This document shows, piece after piece, positions 50,122 to 59,028 of a DNA stretch of 64,000 nucleotides (position 1 is its first letter; the number at the start of each line of letters is the position of its first letter). Origin of the DNA: JAABTL01 sp963728245 (GTDB lineage: Bacteria; Deinococcota; Deinococci; Deinococcales; Trueperaceae); assembly GCA_963728245.1 (NCBI GenBank), contig CAVSJH010000001.1, forward strand, positions 248,001 through 312,000. The letters run 5' to 3'. The notes below the pieces were generated by a model that did not search any database, was not told the DNA's origin, and saw nothing but the letters and a program-made list of their open reading frames with translations. The position numbers and the translations under genes were made by a program.

Positions 50122-50292
50122 ATGCCCGCCACCCTGATCGCCACCCCCTACGGTGCCCTCGACGTCGACCCGGCCATCCTCGCTCTCGGAGAACTCGTGG
50201 TGACCGACGACGGGGTCGAGCTCGAAGTCGTCGCCCTCGCACCGCTCCGCTTCGAGGTCGCGCCCGAGGAGGCCGAGGACTGGGGCGAGTGA
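50122..50292 (+). CDS. lysW: Amino-group carrier protein LysW lacking zinc-ribbon cysteines
   Basis: LysW carries the growing amino acid on the gamma-carboxyl of its C-terminal glutamate through lysine (and in some species arginine) synthesis. This 56-residue protein keeps the acidic core ALGELVVTDDGVELEVVAL and the diagnostic AEDWGE end. All four cysteines of the zinc ribbon in Thermus LysW are absent; there is no Cys at all. TGGAGG precedes ATG 50122. It is the first gene of the operon and lysX overlaps its stop. The tail and context make the assignment firm despite the missing metal site. Confidence 0.9.
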   Translation: MPATLIATPYGALDVDPAILALGELVVTDDGVELEVVALAPLRFEVAPEEAEDWGE

Positions 50293-51203
50293 TCGCCGCT
50301 CCGGTCGCCACGACGGACCCACCACGGATCGCCGTCGTGTACGACCGGCTGCGTCCCGAGGAGCGCCTGCTGTTCGACGCGTTCGAGCGCCGCGGCGTCG
50401 CCGTCGAGCGGGTGTTCGCCCCACAGCAGACGTTCGACCTCGGCACCACGCCCCCACGGCCCTTCGACGTCGTCTTGCAGCGGTGCGTGTCGCAGACACG
50501 CGGACTCGCGGTGTCGCGGCTGTACGAAGCGTCGGGCGCTCGGGTCGTGAACCCGTCGGCGGTGGCGGAGACGTGCAGCGACAAGCTCGCCACCAGCGCG
50601 CGCCTCGCCGCGGCCGGCGTCCCGACACCCCGCACGATGGTCACCTTCGGGGTCGAGGAGACGCTGGCCGCGTGCGCCGCGATCGGCTACCCGGTGGTCC
50701 TCAAACCCGTCGTCGGGTCGTGGGGTCGGCTGGTGAGTCGCCTGTCGGACGCCGACGCGGTCGCCGCCGTCCTCGAGCACAAGCAGGTCCTCGGCGGCCC
50801 GTCCCACCAGGTCTTCTACGTCCAGGCGTACGTCCCGAAGCCGGGTCGCGACCTGCGCGCCTTCGTGATCGGTGATCGCGTCGTCGCCGCCATCTACCGC
50901 AGCGGCGAGCACTGGATCACCAACACCGCGCGGGGTGGCAGCGCGTCGGTGTGTCCGGTCACCGCCGACCTGGCGGACCTGACGCTCCGGGCGGCCGAGG
51001 CCGTCGGCGGTGGCATCCTCGCCGTCGACCTGGCCGAAGCCGAGGACGGCCTGGTCGTGCTCGAGGTGAACCACACCATGGAGTTCCGGAACTCGATCGA
51101 CACCACGGGGGTCGACCTGCCCGGCTTGGTGGTCGATCACGTCGCCGCGCTCGCGGCGACGGTGTGCACTTCCGCCACGGCGGAAGCGCCCACGGTAGGT
51201 TGA
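50289..51203 (+). CDS. lysX: LysW--L-2-aminoadipate ligase
   Basis: ATP-grasp ligase that attaches alpha-aminoadipate to the LysW C-terminal glutamate, protecting its amino group. The 304-residue protein has VVLKPVVGSWGRLVSRL (ATP-binding lysine), FYVQAYVPKPGRDLRAFVIGD and LEVNHTMEFRNSIDTTGVDLPG (metal and substrate loop, typical of LysX). With only one carrier gene set present, it might also accept glutamate for arginine synthesis. GTG 50289 overlaps the lysW stop by 4 nt. Confidence 0.94.
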   Translation: MIAAPVATTDPPRIAVVYDRLRPEERLLFDAFERRGVAVERVFAPQQTFDLGTTPPRPFDVVLQRCVSQTRGLAVSRLYEASGARVVNPSAVAETCSDKLATSARLAAAGVPTPRTMVTFGVEETLAACAAIGYPVVLKPVVGSWGRLVSRLSDADAVAAVLEHKQVLGGPSHQVFYVQAYVPKPGRDLRAFVIGDRVVAAIYRSGEHWITNTARGGSASVCPVTADLADLTLRAAEAVGGGILAVDLAEAEDGLVVLEVNHTMEFRNSIDTTGVDLPGLVVDHVAALAATVCTSATAEAPTVG

Positions 51204-51207
51204 GCCG

Positions 51208-52257
51208 ATGTCGGAGCGCCTGACCGTCGCGATCGTGGGTGCCAGCGGCTACGCCGGCGGCGAGTTCCTGCGGCTCGCCCTGGGTCATCCGCACCTCGAG
51301 GTCACGCAGGTCACGAGCGAGCGCCATGCCGGCCTGCCGGTGGCGCTGGTGCACCCCAACCTGCGGTCGGTGAGCCGCCTGCGCTTCCGGCCCCTGGCCG
51401 ACCTCGAGGCCGCCGACGTGGTCGTCTCGGCCCTGCCGCACGGCATGCTGGGGGGGCAGGTCGACACGTTGGCCGAGCGGGCCGAGACCCTCGTCGACCT
51501 GGCCGCCGACTTCCGGTTGCGCGACGCCGACGCCTACGCCCGCACCTACGGCGCGCCCCACCCGCGTCCCGAGCTGCTGGACGGTTTCGTCTACGCCAAC
51601 CCGGAGTTGGATCGGACGCGGGCGACCCCCGCCCTGCCCGGTGCCCGCCATTTGGCCGGTTGCGGCTGCATCGCCACCGCCACCGTCCTGGCGCTGCTGC
51701 CGCTCGTCCTGGGCGGGGTACTGGCGCGGCGCGAGGTCATCGTCGAGGCGAAGGTCGGCTCGTCGGCGGCGGGGAACCAGGCGGCGCCCGCGAGTCATCA
51801 TCCCGAGCGCGCGGGGGTGGTGCGCACGTACGCGCCGGTGGGCCATCGGCACACCGCCGAGGTACGCCAGGCGTTCCCCGGCCTCGAGCCGCACCTCACG
51901 GCCACCGCCGTGGAGCGCGTGCGCGGCATCCAAGTGACGGCGCACGCCTGGCTGCACGACGGCAGCAGCGAGCGCGACGTGCAGGCGGCGCTCGACGAGG
52001 CTTACCGCGACGAGCCTTTCGTCCGTCTCGTGTCGGCGCGCAAGGGCATCCATCGGGTCCCGGATCCGAAGATCCTCGACGGCACCAACTGGTGCGACGT
52101 CGGCTTCGCGCTCGACCGTGACACCGGGCGGCTCGTGATGATGGCGGCCCTCGACAACCTCGTCAAGGGGACGGCGGGTCACGCCCTCCAGGCGCTGAAC
52201 GTCGCGCGCGGCTGGGACGAGACCGCGGGTCTCGGTTTCCCGGGTCTGCATCCGTGA
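51208..52257 (+). CDS. lysY: LysW-aminoadipyl-6-phosphate reductase
   Basis: NADPH-dependent reductase of the ArgC/LysY family, giving the LysW-bound semialdehyde. The 349-residue protein has the nucleotide loop VAIVGASGYAGGEFLRL (7-23), the catalytic cysteine around C152-C154 in HLAGCGCIATATVL, and the histidine region VTAHAWLH. The C-terminal KGTAGHALQALNV is typical. The start follows lysX by 4 nt. The stop overlaps the glycosylase gene. Confidence 0.93.
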   Translation: MSERLTVAIVGASGYAGGEFLRLALGHPHLEVTQVTSERHAGLPVALVHPNLRSVSRLRFRPLADLEAADVVVSALPHGMLGGQVDTLAERAETLVDLAADFRLRDADAYARTYGAPHPRPELLDGFVYANPELDRTRATPALPGARHLAGCGCIATATVLALLPLVLGGVLARREVIVEAKVGSSAAGNQAAPASHHPERAGVVRTYAPVGHRHTAEVRQAFPGLEPHLTATAVERVRGIQVTAHAWLHDGSSERDVQAALDEAYRDEPFVRLVSARKGIHRVPDPKILDGTNWCDVGFALDRDTGRLVMMAALDNLVKGTAGHALQALNVARGWDETAGLGFPGLHP

Positions 52258-53501
52258 GACCGCTGGCGCTGTCGCGCTTCGAGGCGCGGCGCGCGCTCGT
52301 GGCCCATCACCTGCGGATCGGTCCGCTCGACGAGGTGGTCGAGCGCCTCGGCACCGTGCAGGTCGACCCGCTCGCGCCGCTCGGCCGCAACCACGACCTG
52401 GTGTTGCAGGCGCGTGTCGACGGCTACCGCGTGGACGGTTGGCACGCGCCCGCCTACCGCGACCGCCGCTGGCTCGACGCGTGGGACAAGCAGGCGTGCC
52501 TCACCCTGGCCGAGGATTGGCCGGCGCGGCGCCTCTTCTTCGAACGCTTCGCGGAGCGCTGGGGGCCGTTCCTCGACGAGCACGCCGACGCCGTGAAGGC
52601 GACCCTCGGCGCGCTGGAGGCCGGCGGCCCGACCTCGGCGCTCGGTTTCGACGACGCCCCGCGCGAGGCGCTGCGCGGCAGTTGGTACGGTCCTCGCCTC
52701 GTGAAGCACGTGCTGCGCGCGTTGTGGGACACTGGCCGGGTGGTGACGGTGGGGCGCGAGGCCGGGCGTCACGTCTACGACCTGGCCGAACGCGGCCTGC
52801 CGGCCGCGGCGCGGCTGGCACCGGCCTTGAACGACCGTGAGGCGCTCGCACGGTTGGTCGTCCGGCGGGTCCAGGCGGCGGGCGCGCTGAGGCCCGCCGC
52901 GGACGCGGTGACGTGGACGCTGCCGGTCGACGCGGAGGGGCGCCGGCGGGCGATCGCGGAGGCCGTGGCCGACGGCCGGCTCGAGGCGTGGGACGTCGAG
53001 GGCGTCGCCTACGTGGCGCCGCCGGGTCTCGCCGACACGTCCGCCGACGTCGACCGGGACGTGGCGCGCGTATTGGCGCCGCTCGACGCGCTCCTGTGGG
53101 ACCGTCGTGGGCTGGCGGGCCTCTTCGACTTCGAGTACGTGTGGGAGGTCTACAAACCCGCCAGCCAGCGGCGCTGGGGGTACTACGTGGTCCCGGTCGT
53201 GGTGGGCGACCGTTTCGTCGCTCGCTTCGATGCGCGCCGCGAGGACGACGGTGCGGGAGGTCGCCTGCGCGTGCACGGATGGTGGTGGGAGGACGCCCTC
53301 GAAGGGCCCTCGGCCGACGTCCTGACGGCCGTCGAGGCGGGGCTGGCCCGCTTCCTCGGGTACCTCGACGTGCGCCGCGTGGCGTTGCCGCGCGGGCTCG
53401 ATCGGGGGACCCGGGCGGCCTGGTTCGCCGCGGCGCGACGTGCGGCCGCCGCGGGCGGCGCCGAAAGCAGCCCGCCTTCGGGGCGCGGGGTGGGCGCGTG
53501 A
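52254..53501 (+). CDS. YcaQ/AlkX-like winged-helix DNA glycosylase
   Basis: A 415-residue HTH_42 (PF06224) protein related to E. coli YcaQ, which unhooks DNA interstrand crosslinks, and Streptomyces AlkZ. The catalytic Q-x-D motif reads QVD in LGTVQVDPLAPLGRNHDLVLQARVDGY. DALLWDRRGLAGLFDFEYVWEVYKP is the conserved C-terminal block. It overlaps lysY on one side and lysZ on the other by 4 nt, so it must be translated with the lysine enzymes. Nothing suggests a lysine role. The insertion of a repair gene in the operon is unusual. Confidence 0.85.
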   Translation: MRPLALSRFEARRALVAHHLRIGPLDEVVERLGTVQVDPLAPLGRNHDLVLQARVDGYRVDGWHAPAYRDRRWLDAWDKQACLTLAEDWPARRLFFERFAERWGPFLDEHADAVKATLGALEAGGPTSALGFDDAPREALRGSWYGPRLVKHVLRALWDTGRVVTVGREAGRHVYDLAERGLPAAARLAPALNDREALARLVVRRVQAAGALRPAADAVTWTLPVDAEGRRRAIAEAVADGRLEAWDVEGVAYVAPPGLADTSADVDRDVARVLAPLDALLWDRRGLAGLFDFEYVWEVYKPASQRRWGYYVVPVVVGDRFVARFDARREDDGAGGRLRVHGWWWEDALEGPSADVLTAVEAGLARFLGYLDVRRVALPRGLDRGTRAAWFAAARRAAAAGGAESSPPSGRGVGA

Positions 53502-54301
53502 TCGTCGTCAAGGTCGGCGGGGCCGAGGGTATCGACCTGGACGCCGTGGCCGATGACGTCGCCGCGCTCTGGCAAGAGGGTCGCCGCTTGGTGCTGGTGC
53601 ACGGCGGCAGCAGCGAGACGAACCGGATCGCCGAGGCGCTCGGGCACCCGCCTCGGTTCGTCACCAGCCCCAGCGGTCACGTCAGTCGCTACACCGATCG
53701 GGCCACGCTCGAGGTGTTCGAGATGGTCTATGCCGGCAAGGTGAACAAGGGCATCGTCGAACGCCTGCAGGTGCGCGGGGCTCCGGCCGTGGGGCTCTCC
53801 GGGCTCGACGGCCGGCTGTTCGAGGGCCGCCACAAGCGCACCGTCCGCAGCGTCGAGGGCGACCGCACGGTGGTCCTGCGGGGCGACCACACCGGCACCG
53901 TCGACCGGGTCAACGTGCACCTGCTGCGCCTGCTCCTGGACGGCGGCTACCTCCCCGTGCTGACGCCGCCCGGTGCGTCCGAGGAGGGCGTGGCGATCAA
54001 CGTCGACGGCGACCGGGCCGCCGCCGCCGTCGCGGTTGCGCTGGGCGCCGAAGCGCTCCTGCTCCTCTCGAACGTCCCCGGCCTGCTGGCCCGCTTCCCC
54101 GACCCGGACTCGCTCGTCGAGCACGTCCCGGCCGCCGACGTCGACCGGTACATCGACCTGGCGCAGGGGCGGATGAAGAAGAAGGTGCTCGGCGCCGGCG
54201 AGGCCGTCGCCGGGGGGGTCGGCCGCGTGGTGCTCGGGGACGCGCGTGGACCGCAGCCGATCACGAACGCGCTCGCCGGCCGCGGTACCGTGGTGGCTTG
54301 A
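53498..54301 (+). CDS. lysZ: LysW-aminoadipate 6-kinase
   Basis: Amino acid kinase of the ArgB/LysZ family, phosphorylating the side chain of LysW-bound aminoadipate. The 267-residue protein has IVVKVGGAEG, RLVLVHGGSSETNRIAEALG (LysZ-type rather than ArgB-type N-terminal), INVDGDRAAAAVAVALGA and LLLLSNVPGLL. The C-terminus GGVGRVVLGDARGPQPITNALAGRGT binds ATP. GTG 53498 overlaps the glycosylase stop. In pathway order it acts before LysY, although lysY is upstream. Confidence 0.94.
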   Translation: MIVVKVGGAEGIDLDAVADDVAALWQEGRRLVLVHGGSSETNRIAEALGHPPRFVTSPSGHVSRYTDRATLEVFEMVYAGKVNKGIVERLQVRGAPAVGLSGLDGRLFEGRHKRTVRSVEGDRTVVLRGDHTGTVDRVNVHLLRLLLDGGYLPVLTPPGASEEGVAINVDGDRAAAAVAVALGAEALLLLSNVPGLLARFPDPDSLVEHVPAADVDRYIDLAQGRMKKKVLGAGEAVAGGVGRVVLGDARGPQPITNALAGRGTVVA

Positions 54302-54344
54302 CGGCGCTCGCCCGTCCCCCGAACCCCCCTCAAGGAGCCCAGCC

Positions 54345-55529
54345 GTGACCAGCACCGACACCCGCGCGACCCCGTCCCTCCTCGCACGCGACGCCCGGCA
54401 CAACGCCGGTCTCTGGTCGCCCGACATCGCCTTCGTGCGCGGCGAGGGCGCCCGGTTGTGGGACGCCGACGGCCGGCGTTACCTCGACGGCATGGCGGGG
54501 ATCGCGGTCGCGAGCGTGGGGCACGCGAACGCCCGGCTGGCCGAGGCGATCGCCGCGCAGGCGCGGACGCTGATCGTCTGCCCGCAGAACCTCGCCAACG
54601 ACGTCCGCACCGACTTCCTCGAAGCCCTCGTCGCCCACCTGCCCGAGGGGCTCACGCGCGTGTTCCTCGCGAACTCCGGCACGGAGGTCAACGAAGCGGC
54701 GCTCAAGTGGGCGCAGGTCGCGACCGGCCGGCGCCGCGTGGTCGCCGCCAAGCGCGGTTTCGCGGGGCGGTCGCTGGGCGCGCTCGCGATGACGTGGGAG
54801 GCCAAGTACCGCGAGCCCTTCGAGCCCCTCGCGGTGCCCGTCGACTTCGTGCGTTTCGACGACGTGGCGGAGCTCGAGGCGGCCGTGAGCGACGAGACGG
54901 CCATGATCTGGCTCGAACCGGTCCAGGGCGAGGGTGGGGTGCATCCCGCCAGCGCCGCCTACCTGCGCCGGGCGCGCGAGCTGGCCGACGGGCACGGCGC
55001 GCTCCTGGGGTTCGACGAGATCCAGTGCGGCGTCGGGCGGACCGGCCGCTTCCTCGCCAGCGAGCACGCCGGCGTCGTGCCCGACCTGGTCGTGTTGGCC
55101 AAGGGATTGGCGGGCGGTGTCCCCATCGGCGCCCTCGCGATGACCGAGGCGGTCGCCCGCGCCATGCCGGCGGGCGGTCACGGCACCACCTTCGGTGGCA
55201 ACCCGCTCGCGGCCGCAGCCGGGCGCGCCGTGCTCCAAGAGATCGACGAACGTGGCCTGATGGCGCACGCCACCGCGATGGGCGAACGCTTCCGTGCGGG
55301 CATCGAGGCGCTGGGGAGCCCTCGGGTGCGCGAGGTCCGGGGCCTCGGCCTGATGCTGGGCGTGGAACTGAAGGAGAAGGCGGCCCCGGTCATCGCCGCC
55401 CTGCGCGACGCGGGTCTGCTCACGATCAACGCCGGCGCCACGGTGGTGCGGTTCGTGCCGCCGCTCGTGATCACCGCCGACGAGGTCGACGAGGCGGTCG
55501 CGATCTTCGGACGCGTGCTGGCTGCGTGA
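54345..55529 (+). CDS. lysJ: LysW-aminoadipate semialdehyde aminotransferase
   Basis: PLP aminotransferase of the ArgD/LysJ family making LysW-lysine. The 394-residue protein has VFLANSGTEVNEAALKWAQ, LEPVQGEGGVHPA, the PLP-binding LLGFDEIQCGVGRTGR and the Schiff-base lysine in VLAKGLAGGVPIGALAM. It ends GATVVRFVPPLVITADEVDEA. GTG 54345 has AAGGAG upstream. The 43-nt gap after lysZ is the largest in the operon. The stop overlaps lysK. Confidence 0.94.
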   Translation: MTSTDTRATPSLLARDARHNAGLWSPDIAFVRGEGARLWDADGRRYLDGMAGIAVASVGHANARLAEAIAAQARTLIVCPQNLANDVRTDFLEALVAHLPEGLTRVFLANSGTEVNEAALKWAQVATGRRRVVAAKRGFAGRSLGALAMTWEAKYREPFEPLAVPVDFVRFDDVAELEAAVSDETAMIWLEPVQGEGGVHPASAAYLRRARELADGHGALLGFDEIQCGVGRTGRFLASEHAGVVPDLVVLAKGLAGGVPIGALAMTEAVARAMPAGGHGTTFGGNPLAAAAGRAVLQEIDERGLMAHATAMGERFRAGIEALGSPRVREVRGLGLMLGVELKEKAAPVIAALRDAGLLTINAGATVVRFVPPLVITADEVDEAVAIFGRVLAA

Positions 55530-56671
55530 CGCGTCCGCACGCGCCGTACGAACTGACGACGGCCGAGGGTGCGCGTCGGCTGCTCGAAGCCGCGGTCCGC
55601 ACGCCCAGCCCGAGCGGCGCGGAGGGCGCCGTCGCACGTCTGCTCGTCGACGCGTTGACGCCGTACGTCGACGGCGCGTCCCTCGACGAGGTCGGCAACG
55701 CCGTCGCCGTGGCGGGTACGGGGCCACGACACGTGCTGCTGCTCGGCCACCTCGACACCGTGCCCGGCGATCTGCCGGTCACGGTGCAGGGCGGCGTCCT
55801 CCACGGACGCGGCAGCGTGGACGCCAAGGGGAGCGCGGTCGCCCTCGCGGTGGCGCTCGCTCGCGCGCGACCCGAGGTGCGCGCGGCGCTCACGCTGCGC
55901 TGGGTGGGGGCGGTGGAGGAGGAGGTCGCCAGCAGCCGCGGTGCGCACCACGTGCTCGCCACCACCCCGCGCCCCGACCTGCTCGTCGTGGGCGAACCGA
56001 GCGGTTGGTCGGCGGTCACGCTCGGCTACAAGGGGCGTCTGCGGGTGCGTCTGAGCGCCGTGCGGTCGACGGCCCATCCCGCCCGCGACGAACCCACGGC
56101 GTCCGAAGCCGTCGTGGACGCCTGGCGAACGCTGCAGCGGTGGCGGGAGCGTGCCGATCGGGCGGACGTGACGGGCGTGTTCGATCGGCTCCAGGCCTCG
56201 CTCGTCGCGATGTCGTCGTCCTCGGACGGTGTCGAGGACCGGGCCGTGGCCGACGTCGCGTTCCGGTTGCCCCCCGCCTGGCCGCCCGCGTCCGTACGCT
56301 CGGCGCTGGCCGGACTCGACCTCGGGCCGCTCGTGCGGCTCGAGGTCGACGACGGTGAGGTCGCCGTCCGGGGACCGCGCGACGGCGTCCTGGCACGTGC
56401 CTTCCGCGTGGCGATCCGCGCCGAGGGCGGCGCGCCGAGCGTCAAGGTCAAGACCGGCACGAGCGACTGGAACGTGCTAGCGCCGGTCTGGGACGTCGAG
56501 GCGCTCGCCTACGGTCCCGGTGACGCCAACCTCGACCACACGCCGGAGGAGCGGCTGCCGCTCGAGGACTTCGACCGGGCCGTGGCCGTCTTGACGACCG
56601 TGCTCGAGCGCCTGGCGTCGGACGTCGGGACGGTCGCGGCGCCCCGTCCCCCGTCGAACCCCTCGGTCTAG
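55526..56671 (+). CDS. lysK: LysW-lysine hydrolase
   Basis: M20-family zinc carboxypeptidase that releases lysine from LysW. The 381-residue protein has the metal ligands in LLLGHLDTVPGD and GRGSVDAKGSAVAL, and the catalytic glutamates in GAVEEEVASSRGA. Near the end SVKVKTGTSDWNVLAPVW matches LysK. GTG 55526 overlaps the lysJ stop. Its own TAG stop overlaps, on the opposite strand, the stop of the convergent ferredoxin gene (shared CTAG). Confidence 0.94.
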   Translation: MTRPHAPYELTTAEGARRLLEAAVRTPSPSGAEGAVARLLVDALTPYVDGASLDEVGNAVAVAGTGPRHVLLLGHLDTVPGDLPVTVQGGVLHGRGSVDAKGSAVALAVALARARPEVRAALTLRWVGAVEEEVASSRGAHHVLATTPRPDLLVVGEPSGWSAVTLGYKGRLRVRLSAVRSTAHPARDEPTASEAVVDAWRTLQRWRERADRADVTGVFDRLQASLVAMSSSSDGVEDRAVADVAFRLPPAWPPASVRSALAGLDLGPLVRLEVDDGEVAVRGPRDGVLARAFRVAIRAEGGAPSVKVKTGTSDWNVLAPVWDVEALAYGPGDANLDHTPEERLPLEDFDRAVAVLTTVLERLASDVGTVAAPRPPSNPSV

Positions 56672-56904
56672 ACGCCCGAGAGGTCGTAGTTCTTCTGGAT
56701 GAACGAGGTCCACTCCTCGGGCGTGTCCTCTTCGGTGAAGATCGCCTGGACCGGGCAGGCCGGCACGCAGGCACCGCAGTCGATGCACTCCTCGGGGTGG
56801 ATGTAGAACTGGTCGTCGGCTTCGTAGATGCACTCGACGGGACAGACGTCGACGCACGCCTGGTCCTTCACGCCGATGCACGGTTCAGCGATGATGTGGG
56901 GCAT
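56668..56904 (-). CDS. 7Fe-8S (3Fe-4S/4Fe-4S) ferredoxin
   Basis: A 78-residue electron carrier closely resembling Thermus ferredoxin as I recall it. It begins MPHIIAEPCIGVKDQACVDV, with the first cluster's cysteines at C9, C17, C21 and C25, and the second set C40, C43, C46 and C50 in CIDCGACVPACP. The C-terminus is acidic. GAGGAGG precedes ATG 56904. Monocistronic and convergent with lysK. The 234-nt gap beyond it (56905-57138) holds only its upstream region and the promoter of the next gene. Confidence 0.95.
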   Translation of the reverse strand: MPHIIAEPCIGVKDQACVDVCPVECIYEADDQFYIHPEECIDCGACVPACPVQAIFTEEDTPEEWTSFIQKNYDLSGV

Positions 56905-57124
56905 GATGCTCCCTCCTCAACACGGGTCGCGAGCGGTTTGGCTGGGGCCGAGACGCCCAAGGTGCGAAGCAGCAGCCCGTGGCGAGCGCGTCCCGTACGC
57001 TCCCCGGCATCATGACCCCGACGGCATGGCCCGTCAAGAGGCGTTCATCGCACGCGGCCCGTCCTGGACGGCGGCAGTGCGCTCCATTGCCAAGGAGTTC
57101 ACCGCCGCCGCCGAACCCCTCCGC

Positions 57125-57130
57125 TAGACT
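57125..57130 (+). promoter_or_regulatory. Leaderless-type -10 box (TAGACT) for the 629-aa protein
   Basis: TAGACT ends 8 nt before ATG 57139 and there is no Shine-Dalgarno site. Confidence 0.55.
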
Positions 57131-57138
57131 GGCGAAAC

Positions 57139-59028
57139 ATGCTCACGCTGGAGCGCGTCGCCCTCGAACTGCTCGAGTACAAGATCGACGCCCTCGCCGC
57201 GCGCCGCACCTTGCTCGGCGGCATCCCCGCCCTGTGGGAGCTCCATCGCACGGTCGAGGGGCGGGTGTCGACGCTGGACCCCTCCGAGCGCGAGCGGTTC
57301 GCGGAGGCGGCGCGGCGCCTGCGCGCGTTGGCCGAGATCCCCACCCGCGGGTCGGGCCGTCGGGCCGAGTTGGCGGCGCTGACGTTGGGCGACGGCCTGG
57401 TGGGCGGCGACGTCCTCCTCGAGACCGACCTGCCGGCCACGCCGGTGCCCTCGCGCGAAGCACGAGAGGAGCAGCGCGCGTTGCTGCGGCTGGCCGAGCG
57501 TGTGGGCAACGAGGACCTCGACGACGTCATCGCACGCTTGGCGGCGGCGTGGCGCGCCGAGCGCGATCGTTTGACGCCGCGTCTCGTGTACGCCACCCTG
57601 CGCAACCTCCAGCGCTTCGCGGCGGGCGGCGGGACCGTCCAAGACACCCAGTTGCGCGGTTTCAAGGTCATCGAGCCGATGCCGGAACGCCACGATCCGC
57701 TCATCTCGCTCTCCGACCTCGACAGCCTGGGCGAGGTCGGGCGTGAGCTCATCGACGTGATCTTGGACCTGGGCCGGCCGGAGTCGCGGTACCCCGGCAT
57801 CGCGGTGGCCGAGGCGCAGTCGTTGTCCTTCATTCGGCAGCTCGCGTCGCTCGTGGCCCAGGACCCCTATGCCGGCCGCCTGTCGGCCGTGCCCCGCAAG
57901 GGCCCCTCGACGGACGGTCTGCGCCTGGCGATCCAGGAGCTCGCCAAGGAGCGCTTGCCCGAGGCCCAGCGAGCGATCTTGCGCGGCGAGCTCGAGTCGC
58001 GCCTCAGCGAGGCGCTGGCGCACGAACGGCAACAGCGTCAGGCGTTCCAGCGCGACACCGCCCGCAACCTCGAGGTCATCCGGCTGCTGTTCGAGCGCCT
58101 CGAACCGCACTTGCCGAGCCGCGTGGGCGGCAGCGCCGCACCCTCGCGGTTGGGCGGCGGCGTGCTGTTCGCGGTCTCGGCCGCGCACCGGTGGGAGCGT
58201 GTGCCGCACGGCGCCGAAGCGTTGACGCTGCGGCTGGTGGGCCCGGTCCGGTTCACGTTGGGGGGCCACCCGATCGCGGTGATGGGCACGGGCGACAGCC
58301 GGACGCTGTTCATCGACGACGAAGCGCATCCGCTCGAGGACAAGATGGTCGTCCGGGTGGGTCGCGGTGAGATCCGGGTGGACCGTGAAGGCGAGTACGT
58401 GCACGTGCGATGGCGCGACGGTGGTCGCTCGGTGGCCGTCCGCCTCGCGGAGGCCCTCGTCACCAGCCACGTCCTCACGCACGAGCGGCACGCTGCCCTG
58501 CTCGACGTGCTCGGGGCCGTCGCGGGTGTCGAGGGGGGTGCCCCCGAGGACCTCGTGTCGGCGGCGCTCCAGCGCGCGAGCCTCGTGACCGAGCGCGCAC
58601 CCAACCGGCGCGCAGCGCTCGAGGGGCTGGTGCGCGGCGCGGCCAAGGCCGCCGGCGCCGAGCTCGAGGACAACGTCGTGCTGGGTCTGGTGCAACGCCT
58701 GCAGACGGCGGTCTCGGCCGAACCCGGCGACCTGGCGTCGCTGCTCGAACGCGAGGAGCTGGCCGATGGTGCGGCCTACACGATCGGCGACGAGCCCGTC
58801 ACGGCCGACCTCGGTCCGCTGAAGCTCACCTTGCGCCGCTACCGCGCGCGCGGTCGGGGCGCCACCGAGCAGCTGGTGGTCATGCTGCCCGGACAGGTGG
58901 TCGGTGCGTTCAGCACGACCGCCGTGGAGAGCGTGCCGGGCGGCGTGCTCGTGTGTGCCCGGGGCGACGGCGAGGTCGCCGTGCTGTTCTTGCGTGAGCG
59001 CACGTTGCGAGGGAGGGTGGTCCGGTGA
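57139..59028 (+). CDS. Conserved-looking protein of unknown function (629 aa)
   Basis: A soluble, mixed alpha/beta protein with no signal peptide or membrane helix that I can see. The N-terminal 330 residues are mostly helical and charged, with a coiled-coil-like stretch (about 270-325, rich in Glu/Arg/Leu). The C-terminal half is beta-rich (VGPVRFTLGGHPIAVMG, VRVGRGEIRVDREGEYVHVRWRDGG), perhaps a small beta-sandwich or FHA-like fold. I do not recognise the family. Normal codon use for this genome. The stop overlaps the PCD gene start by 4 nt. Confidence 0.75.
   Translation: MLTLERVALELLEYKIDALAARRTLLGGIPALWELHRTVEGRVSTLDPSERERFAEAARRLRALAEIPTRGSGRRAELAALTLGDGLVGGDVLLETDLPATPVPSREAREEQRALLRLAERVGNEDLDDVIARLAAAWRAERDRLTPRLVYATLRNLQRFAAGGGTVQDTQLRGFKVIEPMPERHDPLISLSDLDSLGEVGRELIDVILDLGRPESRYPGIAVAEAQSLSFIRQLASLVAQDPYAGRLSAVPRKGPSTDGLRLAIQELAKERLPEAQRAILRGELESRLSEALAHERQQRQAFQRDTARNLEVIRLLFERLEPHLPSRVGGSAAPSRLGGGVLFAVSAAHRWERVPHGAEALTLRLVGPVRFTLGGHPIAVMGTGDSRTLFIDDEAHPLEDKMVVRVGRGEIRVDREGEYVHVRWRDGGRSVAVRLAEALVTSHVLTHERHAALLDVLGAVAGVEGGAPEDLVSAALQRASLVTERAPNRRAALEGLVRGAAKAAGAELEDNVVLGLVQRLQTAVSAEPGDLASLLEREELADGAAYTIGDEPVTADLGPLKLTLRRYRARGRGATEQLVVMLPGQVVGAFSTTAVESVPGGVLVCARGDGEVAVLFLRERTLRGRVVR

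Noticed and set aside
57026..57127. A 33-codon plus-strand frame (MARQEAFIARGPSW...) ending at the TAGACT box
   Set aside because: Protein-like, but no ribosome-binding site or promoter in place and the stop codon is the -10 of the next gene. Too short to support without homologues.
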